Part shown: in pieces, positions 34,237 to 46,200 of the stretch
Position numbering within the stretch: position 1 is the stretch's first letter
How the letters are laid out: each line of letters opens with the position of its first letter
DNA from: Gyrodactylus bullatarudis
Taxonomy: Eukaryota; Platyhelminthes; Monogenea; Gyrodactylidea; Gyrodactylidae
Assembly: GCA_012064415.1 (NCBI GenBank)
Contig: SSNU01000131.1
Location: 112,316-176,315 of the forward strand
Length of the DNA: 64,000 nucleotides
Direction of reading: 5' to 3'
The notes under the pieces: generated by a model
What the model saw: the letters and a program-made list of their open reading frames with translations, nothing else
What the model was told of the DNA's origin: nothing
The model's database searches: none
Program-made: the position numbers and the translations under genes

Positions 34237-37200
34237 CTAAGATTTGTCTGAGTCTACTATACTAGGCTCCTTATTATGATCCTTTTGAATGGCCAATGGC
34301 GGAACAATAAATGTCTCTGATTTCTGAGATAACATTAAATCACTCTTTAGATTTGTCATTTCTGTACGAATTAAATCTGCTATATCTTTTCTCAAATCTT
34401 GATAGAAATAATCCTGAATTTTATCCAGGTGAATTGAACATTTGTTTGAAATATCACTATTGGTATCTGCTTCGTAGAGGGAGCTGGTCAGAGCGAGGCG
34501 TTTAATCTCGTCATAGAGTTGTTGCATTTTTCCACCAAAAGCATCAGATGAGTTCTTTGTTGAATGACGTTCCTTTGGGATGGGAATTTCATCGTTGTGA
34601 TCTTGGGATAAATCATTATGATCACTTCTCGATCGAGTTATATGATACTCCACTTTTGGTTTTGCATGGACCCTGGTGGAATTCTGAGATTGATCATTTC
34701 TATTTAAATTATTCATGATATCTGAGCGAATACTTTCCAAGTGACCAATTGAACGGGCAATTTCTCGTTTACGGTCTTCTCTCAATTCGTACCTGTTAAA
34801 AAATGGAATTTGTCATAGAATTTCAAATTGTATTTAGAAGATTAAAAATTTTTGTTTTTGAAACTCTTGAATTCCATTTATTTGGAATTCTATCTTTTTC
34901 TTGAAAACAGCGAGTTCTTCTCAGCTTCTATGAAAGAAGCTCTATCGCCAAATTTGAATTCTTTGTCTAATGATGATCCAATGAAATGCCAATATCAAAA
35001 TGGATTAAATTATTGAAAAAGTAGAAATTTGGCACATTTTCGATCGCCAAATTGAACAACTCATAGGCTCATTCCATCATAAAATTTAAAAACTAATATT
35101 TTTCCTGACTAAACAGGTGATTTTAGCAAAAGTTCTTTTCCAAAAGTATAGGAATCAAAAAATTTTTTTTTCGTTGATAGACTCAATTGTAAAAAAATTA
35201 TGCTCACCGAAGAGATGAAATATCTTGTTTTATTTCAAGAAGATCATCTTCATTGACTCCATCCTGGCGCATATTCTTCTTAGCTAGATGGATGTACCTT
35301 CGGACAAGCCTTCGCATAATCATCTAAAAAGGAATATCGATTATACATTTTCATCAAATAATATCTACTCTCTGGCCAAAAATTACTTGGTATCGATCGT
35401 TTTCACGTTCTCTCTTTAGATTTTGGCGTTCTTTCTAGGAAGAAAAATATTCGTTACGTTAATGCGAGAAATGAAGAAACTCTCTAATCAGAGTTATTAT
35501 TATTAAACCTGATAGGAAAATATTTACGTTTCATCATCAAATCTGAAATCTTTCAATTTTGAAATTCATTTTTCCTACTTTATTTGCTAATAACAAAATT
35601 CAGAGGACAATCTGGAAGAGCTACTCAATAGGAAAATATTCATAATAATCAAAAGGAATAATTCGAAAAGCATACTTTGATTCGTTTAGCATTCATCTTG
35701 TTACAATGATGTTTTCTGTGTATTTCAAAATCTCTCACGTCTAGCCCATTTTGGTCATGTTGATAACATTTTTTGTTTTCAATCCGCTGATAGCAGAAGA
35801 AACGCCCGAAAATTTCACGCCATAACCATCGGAAAAATCTGCGCAAGATTCTATGTATTGACTTGGGACTGATTATTGTGTTAAAGGGTGGTGGCAATGT
35901 TGATCCCTCATCAAAGTATCCGACCCAAAGTTTACTTCTGGCAAATTTCCATTCAATATCTGCTTGATTCTACAAGGTAAAAAGTATTCTCAATAAATTG
36001 TAGATTGAAAACATCAAAGAAATACTGGCCATAAGGACACTTAATAGTTTATTTTATAACAAATTTTTTGACATAAACTTGTCAAGATTCTAATGAAACA
36101 AGTAGGAAGACCGTCGAGAGAAAAAGTACTGTATTGTCTTGCAAAGAAGTATAAAAGAAAATTCACGCCTAGTTCTGTATAATTTAGTGATAAAAACAAA
36201 TACAGTGTATTTTTAGGCGGAATATTATCCTTAAATTAATTAGAAGCAGAAAAATATGACTGCTCATTTTGCTATTCGAATGGAATCAATAAATAATTTA
36301 TCAATTTAGATTCCATATTGCTATTTATTTGTCGAACGCACTTGAATAGTTTGAAATGAATTGGACATCATAGCGATGAGCATATTGACCAGTACGATAA
36401 TCGCCATCATGTGATAAACTAGGAGTAAAACCTCTCCAACAATATTTGTTATACGAGCCGATGAGATCTCTTCTCGATTCTCGTTCATGACGCGGTTTAA
36501 ATCTGGATGGTTCACTCCAAAGAGACACCAGAACAATGTCTTGTATGATGAAATTAATCTGTAATTATAAGAGTTAATGATTATTACATGAACATTTTTA
36601 ATTCCCTATTTTGCCATTATAAAAAATCTTTAAATTCAAAGTGAACCAAAAAAACCAAGCAAGATTACAATAGTAGTTTTTAACAAGAAACCCACCAACA
36701 AAGAGTGGTAATAGGTTACTACCATTCGAAATCTAATTTAGTGTGTGATTAAAAGAAGGATTTCACTAATTGATGACATTGAAATAGATCTCCAAAATTC
36801 TCGAATTAATTTCAGAAAAAAAATCCAATTTCGCTTGTTTATCAATCTGATTTTTCCCAATTTAGACAAATAGAATACATTGAAGCGTAAATCCTTTAGG
36901 GCTCTGTTTCGAAAATTGTAAGTTTATCAAACATTCGATTGTTGATACTTGAGGCTATCAAGTAGAAAGAGTTAAAATACTGATCAAATAAATGCTTCAA
37001 ATTTTTGTTTTCACACAAATAGAATTTTTTACGTTCGGTACACTCATCATTACGATAAACGAATGTTTGAAATAAAGTTAGATTTTATAATTTTCACCCT
37101 ATTTCAAGCCAAACCATTGAAAATTATGTATGGATCAGAGATATAAATAAGAGAGAATGTGATAGGACTCACGTTCTAAAAGTTTTTGGACGGAAATCTT

Positions 37201-40200
37201 TATCTTTCGAATTGTAATAGAAAAATAGTTGATGGATTCCACAAGCAAACGATGTTATTATCAGAACGAATATAAATATAAATTTGGTTATATCAATAAG
37301 CATATTTCCAAGGGATATTTGCAATGGTCCCAAGTGTTCATTAACCTTTTAAGAATATAAACAAGAATTAAAAACTTGTGTAATGCCAAGATATATGTGT
37401 GCATTTTCATTCTGAAATATGGAGACATTTAACAAACTATAATTAATCCAGTTATATGATGAGATAAATTCTTCATTCTTTATAACTGACTGAAAATGTA
37501 TATTTTATTATAGAGGGTAATCTGAATTGAAAGAAGCTTCTTCTATAGCATAAATTCTAACCAGATAAATAATTGAATAAAGTCTTTAAGACTTCGAGGA
37601 GAAGACAATAGAATATGATTAACTTTTGCGAGGAATTTGAATTTAGAAATAGTTAAAATAGTTTGTGTTACCTTTCATTTGAAAGGAAATTGTATAACTC
37701 ATAATTTATGAGTCATAAACATGTTCTATTGATTGAACCTAATTGACATGAAGATAATAATTTATTACTTTTACAAAAAACTCGATATTTTTCTCCGGAT
37801 TCACAGAAAATAATATTTTTTTGAATTCTAAATGGAATGAGCTGATAAGTTGTTGATATTCAAAAAAATTCAATCTGACCAAAATTAGATCGTTTTTTGA
37901 ATTTCGAAAATCTACCACTTTTTCAACTTTTGAACCCAAAATATTGTTCAATTTCGATGACTCGAAGCAGTTAAATGATGATATTTGGGATCAACATTAG
38001 ACAAATAATTCGAATTTGATCATAGAGGTAGCGAAGATCTTATTGTTTCCGAGAAAAAGTTAGACTTCAACATCTTGGATGATTTGTCTTCGTGATAATC
38101 GAAGAATTCAAATGGTTCGATTTCCCACAGTAATGACGAATTTCAGTGAACTTCTGCAGGTGAATTCGAATTCTTCGTCTAATGTTGATCCCAAATATCA
38201 GTAAAAGCTTCGAATCATCGAAATTGAAAATTTTGGGCTTAAAAGTTGAAAAAGTGGAAATTTGGTGCATTTTCGAAGTCCAAAAATTGGCCTAATTTTG
38301 GTCAGATTGAATTTTTTTGAATATCAAAAACTTAAAAAAAAAATAGTAAATTCTTATTTTCATATCAATTAGGTTTAAAAGGCTTTTTCGAGAACCTATT
38401 AGGTGAGGTTGTAGGAATAAATGAGACAACTAAAGTTATGGCCATCTTGATGTCTCTTATAGAAGATAACACGTCTTAGAGCCTTAAATTGCAATTTTAA
38501 CCATCGTCATCTTTTTAATAATAGGTAGATTCTACAAAACATGAGGGTTTTATATAATACTTTGTATTGAAATTCGTAAAGGAAATGATCGATTTTGTAT
38601 TTTTCTAAAAATCTCATGTAACTCAGTTATTGATATTGTGAATCTTTTTTTCTGATTCATAAGAATAATCTCTCATCTTCTTGTTATCTAGCTGAAAAGT
38701 AAAAATATTCAATCTTATAAAAATTAGGCCGTTTTTTGTATTTCGAAGATGGGTCAAATTCCCACTTTTTCAACTTTCGAACTCAAAATTTTTATCGATT
38801 TCGAAGATTTGAAGCAGTTTAATACTGATCTTTGGGATCAAAATTAAAGTTTGAGAATTTCTCTGCCTTCTTTGGCCAAATTCGAATGTAAAAATGGTAA
38901 ATTCTCGTCTTCTTGATAACTAGCTTTATTTTCTTTCTATTAAAGAGTACCAGAATATTTTTATTATTTCAAAATCACAAAAATCCCCAACAAGTAATAA
39001 TCCTTTTCAATCATGTGTGAGAAAGTTTGAGAAGATGGCCTCAAGATAAAGTTTTGATTTTTAATTTCAAATTCTCAATTAGAAAATTGAATTGATGAAA
39101 AATCCAAATTTTTTCAAACTTTAATCATTTTTCCATCTGAATAGAAGAGCTAAAAGCATACCTGGAAGAGAAATATAATTCTGGCAAAACTGAAGACATG
39201 AGCAATTGAGAAGAGTGCTTCACTTATCAAAGTTGGATCATCATCTGGCCAAAATAACCTTGCCGATTTGACATATCCGTAGATGTGAAATCGACGCATT
39301 ATAAGTGCTGCTCCACGTAGGCAAATTGTCATCAGGTATAAACTGAGCATTAAAAAGTCAAGCCAATTCCACCATTGACGAATGTACGCTTTGTGACCTT
39401 CTTCCCAGATTTGTTTCATTTCTGCCCAAATGAATCCTGAAAATAGATAAATAATAATATTATTATTTAGAATCATAAAAGTTTTTTTTGGTAGCGCGTG
39501 ATGTCTATGATGCTATAAAAGATTCGATGGATTATTTATTGGATATCAAGTTGAATTTCAAGATTCCCCTGAATTAAGGAACAGATATTTGGATTATTCC
39601 ACTGGAAGTGATCTAAAATTGATTATTCTGTTTGAAGTTTACTCTGTAGTATTTAATCTATGGAAATAATGTTTCTACAAAAATATTTATTTTTTCATCA
39701 TTGGAAACTCGAGAATGATCTATACGGTGAAATTAACTATTGATTGCAGTTTTGAGGTACTAACCATTATTCTGGATCACTAAAATTTCGCTTTTAAAAA
39801 GAAATCTAGGTTATTCAAAGTAACCCGCTAGTGGAAATATAACACTCAATATTATTATTAAAAATTGTGTTAGCATTAGAACCTGGGGCGAATTCCAAAA
39901 TTAGCGGGTATTTTTTTTATTAATCAAAAATTAACGGAATTTAAAGGTGTTATTACTGAGATTTAGATGATTTTATGGATAAACGTCTATCTAATTGGCA
40001 AAGAGCACTGAAAAGAGGAAGACCTAGAAAGAACCGAATAAAATCTTCTTCAGCTGAGAAAATTGTGTAGAATCAATTTTAAATATAATTATTGTGTATC
40101 AACTTGTTTTCTTAAAAACCTACTGATAATTCTTAATAGCTCATAAAAACCCGCTAATTTTGGAATTAAATCCGCTAATTTTGGAATTAACCCTAGAACC

Positions 40201-43200
40201 TAATTTCATAGGTCTACAAACCTTTGATGACATGTTCACACGTCAGCAAAAGAGTTTATTTATATGATATTATTCTTAATCTCTTTCCTATTTCCCAAGG
40301 TTTCAGCAAGTTAATAAAAAAGTCACACTCAACAGTAACCCAGTAATTTGTTGACGTGTTTAATATTTCAGTTCAAATTTGAAAAATGTCCCAATCTTTC
40401 TTCAAAAAAATTTCTTTTAATCTTAATTTTAGAAAATCTTTATTTTCATTAGGTTCTTGATGGAAAATTACGATTTTTATTACAAAGAACTTTATATAAA
40501 ATGTATGAATCTTGATTCTTTATCACTCATTCAAGCAAAATAGATTTTCCTATACACTAAACCTACTAGCTAAGTGTAGTCACAGGTAATTTCTTCATTT
40601 TGTCTTCCTCCTCATCACACCATAGCCCGGGTCTTGAACGTTGTAATGCAACGCTTCTAACCACTCGGCCAGAATCCCCGTTCGTCTCCCATTACTCAAT
40701 ACTCCGATAGTATTCGCAGTGGTTAGACGCATTGCCTCACAATGTTGAAGACCCGGGTTCGAATCTAGGCTAAGGTGACTGACGAGTCCTAATTAGGAAG
40801 AAACGTGTCTACATCTGCCAGCGTGAGTTGAATATTATTTGACTCTCTGTAGTTTTTACATTGTGATAATTCAATCAACATAGACTTTGTTCAGTGAAAT
40901 CCTCAAGATCAGGAACAAGAATAATTCTAAAGGTTATTTCTTAAAAGGTTATCGATTGATGATTGCGAATCACTTAAGGAATTATTCAGTTTTATCCTTT
41001 CAAGTGTCCTATCTAAGGAATTAATTTGATTATACAAAAAATTGAGGAGAGACTAAACGAATGTTTGAAAAATTCCCTCTTGAGATATAATTTTATTTAT
41101 AAACAAAAAATCTTATAAAATTGTAATTTTGCAAAAATATGTTATTCCCAAATTCTTGGATAAAAAGTTTTCCTTAATTCATTTCTAAATCTGCATTGAA
41201 ACAAAATAACTTTGAAAATACCTTGAAATTCATCAAAATATAGCATTTTATCGAATAAGTATTTCTATTTAGCCTGACACTTTGAAACCAACATAAACTA
41301 GCAGTAAATCAGAGTTCAGTAAAATTCATTGTCCAGAAATATTCTATTGAAAATTGCATATTTGATGGAAAAATATCTAAAACTATCCTGTGAATCGTTT
41401 TCCAACTGTTTCTAATGAATTTTAATGACCAAGAAAAAATTAAAAATAATTATTTGAATCACTTGCATTATATAAATTTGCCCAAAATGAGTGTATTGGG
41501 GATAATTTATTTTATTAGGAAAGATTTTACAAAAAACTCAAAATAATAATTTTTTGAATTTTAAAAAGGAATGCGCTAAGATGTGGATATTCGAGAATTT
41601 CCGAAATAATTTCCACTTCTTTGTCCAATGTTGATCTCAAATATCATCACTTAACTGCTTCAAATCATCGAAATCGATAAAAGTTGAAAAAGTGGAAATT
41701 AGATGCATTTACGAAATTCGAAAAACGGCCCAATAATGATCAGATGAATTTTTCTCGGAATTCTTTTGAATATCTACAACTTATCAGCTCATTCCATTTA
41801 GAATTCAAAAAAATTATTATTTTCTGTGGATCCGGAGAAAAATATCGAGTTTTTTGTAAAAACAGTAAATTCTCATCTTCATGTCAACTAGCTTTAGATA
41901 GGCTTTTTCGGATATTTTAATTTTAAACCAAGGTCTTTTAGCTCTTTGAAAAGATAAACTTTTAAAAATTTAGAACTTTTGTTGGTTTCATGTAAGAGAG
42001 GAATTAAAAGATAATTTTTAGGACTATGAGGAGTCAAAGAAATCAAAAATTTTGAATCAGATTTTCATCTTGTGAAATTCGAATTCTGGTTTCTTGATCC
42101 TTTCTACCCCGCTTGAAAATCAGTAGATTTTTATTGATCCCTTATCAATTAATAAAGACGATTTAATCACAAATTTTATGGTGATTATCGAATATTTTTC
42201 TTCATATGGTGAAAGGCGGGCTGTGATTTGATAACTAAATCAGTTGTTTGATTAAGACAAAATAGATTTGAACATTTAAAGTCTAATTAAGGAAAATATT
42301 TTTGAAATTCTTTCCTGACAAAGGGGTTGCTATCCTTCTGAATATAGCTAAGTATGACAAACTAGAGTGGAACTCAAAAATTCTTAAGGTTCATTTGTTA
42401 GTAGTCAGACCAATTTCTACTGCTGAATACCTAAAAATAAAACTCTTATGAATTATTTTTTTCTTATAACTAACTATTATTTCTTTAATCTTTGTCTAGT
42501 TGACAAGCTCAAATGCTCACCACATCTCTTTCATAAAACAAAACTAACCCAAAATCCACCATAAAATCAAAAGTTCAATGATGTTAGGATCCGGTCCACG
42601 AATCATACTTCGTTCTTCTTCATCAGATTCACCTTTTCTTGCACTGGCTGTCAACAAGAGTATCAAAAATACAGCAAAGGAAGAACTATGATTTATAAAT
42701 TTTATCATTGGACTTCGCATGAGAAATCCAACTCTACCATAAGGATAGATGAGATATATTGGTATACAAATTGGTATCAATATTAAATAGGTAAGGATAA
42801 TAAGAATCTTGAGGATAATGCCATGTCGACGCCAACCTGGAAGCCTGTCATACCATAGAGTTGACAATATATGTTGACAATGCGGATGGGATACGAACTG
42901 CAAGAGAGAGATTTCAATAAATCATAGGTTTTATTTGCATTCTTAAGCATTTCTTGAGATAATTTACGAGTGAAATTCTTTATTTCATGATTTACTACAT
43001 TTATTTTCTCCTATTCGTCATTAAATTATGATCAAGATTTTATTTGAATAAAATGTTGAGATCAGACAAGAATGTTTAGATTCCGTAAGAGTGAGTATAT
43101 AAAAAGGACTTTTCGAAGACTCGCGTTCAAATCTTAAAGTACAGCTATTCTCAATGAATTCGGTAATATTTTCACAAATGATTTTTTTTGAAATTCCAAT

Positions 43201-46200
43201 CAAAAGAAACACTTTCAACGATCTAAAAAAATTAAGTATGATAGATGAGACTTTTTGAAATATCCCAATATCAGGTGAGACTCTATATTTTTATTATTCG
43301 AATATTTTTTCTATTTAAAAAGATTTGATAATTTGAAATCTTCTCTAATTGACGGTTCGAACAAAAATATAATAGTGATAATCGGTGAGGATTCTGAAAA
43401 ATAACTTTAGATCCCTCACAAATAAAATTTATTTTTCTTTTGAACTCAAATTTCATAAATTCCCAAATTCATCAAGAATAGCTTTATTTATGAAGAAAAA
43501 TCCTAGTCACCCAGTGCAAACATATCAGGTAGATGTTCCAAATAAACCCAAGTTATTTACACTTAATAATTTATACTGTTTTGATATCTTTTTTAGATTT
43601 TCTTTCCTTGTGTAAAATACGCCTCCTTACATAAGAAAAGGTAGGTGATTCTAAGAAAAATCTTTGATCATTTATTCAGGTTGAATAGAACACAGAGAGG
43701 ATAAGATTAATAGCCAATGTCATAAGTTAATTTAACAATTGAAAACTCATAGAATTCAATCTCACTTGATCTGTAGAGAGAATTTGTTTTTATTTCAGCA
43801 TATTTGATTGATGATGAAATCAGATAATAAACTATAAATTAATGGTTGTCATTTGTTTTTCCTTTAAATAATGATTTAGAATTATAATTTTCATTGGTAA
43901 TAAAAAAAATGCAGCTTCAAAGTGTGTAGCGGATAGCAGAAAGGGTACCATAATCTGTAACTTGGTCTCCATGGTTATGCCCACAAACTTGAAAGGAGAA
44001 ATGAAAAGTCAAAAATCAAAGGAAACATTAGTCTTTCCTTGATTGTAAATCAATAAGTTTTGAGTTTCCAACCATATATAATTAGAATTTCCAATAAGTA
44101 GAACAGGTTTTATCAATTATAAAATTATTAATGGCCCTGGATAGAGCACTGCTTTTCTTCTTAAGGAATTTTTTAAACTTTAAACAATTTTGTTCAATTC
44201 TTATAGATAAACTTGAATCTATGTTTAAAATGACTTATGAATTCCAAATCAGATTTACAGATTACAGTGTATAAAGATAAAATATTCGTAAAATAAAAAA
44301 TGAAATTTCTGTATGGTTTTTCTATTAACTATTACGTACAGAATTTAAATATCAGCCCATATTAATTTTGAAATTAGCTTACAGGAAAGTGCTAGATTCA
44401 AGTCTTTCAAGCAAAAATTTTTAACAAATTAATAACAAGATTTTTGAACAAGAGCGATGCATAGCCATAAAGAAATGCATCGAGGTCCTATGTAGGGAGT
44501 AGTAAAAAATTTTTCGAAAACTCCCAATGTTTATAGGCTGGACTGAGCCGATAAAATTAAATAGTTTGTATAATGATCAGAATATAATTTTATAATAAAA
44601 TTTCACTAAAACTAGAATTAAATAATAATAAACATAATATCTTAAGAAATGATAATAGATCACATCAAATTTTTCAACATGTTCTCAACAATAATGATTT
44701 TGAAAAGGTTAAACTCCTGACTGTGTAAATTCTTTTATTCTGATGTGCATTTTAGGAGAAGAAGACAAAAGATAGGATTGAAAGTTAGAAGGATGAAAAC
44801 TTTCCGAATTTATTCGAAAAATGGGTTCCCTAAGACCTGAATGAATCACAAAAAAAAAGAAAAGAGTAGAAGCCTTTGTCTCACAGACTCAATTATGAAA
44901 ATTCACTGAAGAATATCGTGAAAACAGAGGAAAAATGGATCGATTTTCAGGATCAGAGTCGAAAAAATATTTGGAAACGAGTTGGTGAGTAAGCAATTCA
45001 ATTCTCTCCAAACAGGTTGTCAAAGAAAGTGATGCTCACAGTTTTTTGGACAAGAAAAGGAGTAATGAACTACACTAAACTTCCTAGAAAATGTATTATC
45101 CGAAAAATAATCGATCGAAATATTTCTACCTGATTACTCATGAGTACGACCATTAATTTTCAAAAATATTTTTAGAACCTCGTGTGTTCAGAAGCGCCAA
45201 ATAAGGCTTGAACTTCACAATAAAATAATAAAAATTTGTAGTTTAGGTAATATCACTTTGCTCTTGCCTCTAAACCTTTTTCCATTAATTAATCTAGCTC
45301 CATTATTAAGCGAACGGGGGTCTCCCAACATGGCAAAGCTTACATGATATGACGTCATCGGTAAGAAAAAACAGGGGTCCATAATTAAAGTCAGATTAAA
45401 AAGGAATTTTATCGATTTTCATTCGAAAACGAAAATCCCGATCATATCAACTTTGAACTCGTCTAGTTTTCACCGATTATGATATTGATGCATAAAATTT
45501 AGGCAAGTGAAACAACTTTTCATTCTGCATCGGATGAAGTTATTTTTATTGATATAGAACGAAAAAATATATTTCGCTTAATAATGGAGCTAGATTAATG
45601 GAAAAAGGTTTAGAGGCAAGAGCAAAGTGATATTACCTAAACTACAAATTTTTATTATTTTATTGTGAAGTTCAAGCCTTATTTGGCGCTTCAGAACACA
45701 CGAGGTTCTAAAAATATTTTTGAAAATTAATGGTCGTACTCATGAGTAATCAGGTAGAAATATTTCGATCGATTATTTTTCGGATAATACATTTTCTAGG
45801 AAGTTTAGTGTAATGGATTGTGGCTAGACAGTCACTTATCAAAGATACCTAGACTCGTTAAAGCAAATGGCTGCCAAATTAAGTAGTAATCACCAAGATT
45901 CGGACGGATATCATTCCAACAAGATGAGACCACAGAACATCCTTCTTATAGTCCGACCTAGCCCCATCAGATTATAACTCTTTAAAGGGAAATAGAAGAT
46001 GGTCTCATCAACGTTTTCGATTCAAAAAGTCAAGAATTAAACGCTGATGGGATAGTTCAGCTTCAAATTTAATTCAACTGAAGATTTTGATTTTTGATTT
46101 TTACACTGATTTTAGACTATACTTTTTTATCTCTAAAGTCTCATTTCTCCTGACGCAACCTAATACTACACAGTTTTTACTGATACATCTCTTAAACTGA

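Noticed and set aside
40620..40770. Functional tRNA genes
   Set aside because: A and B boxes are present but the acceptor and anticodon stems do not close into a full cloverleaf.
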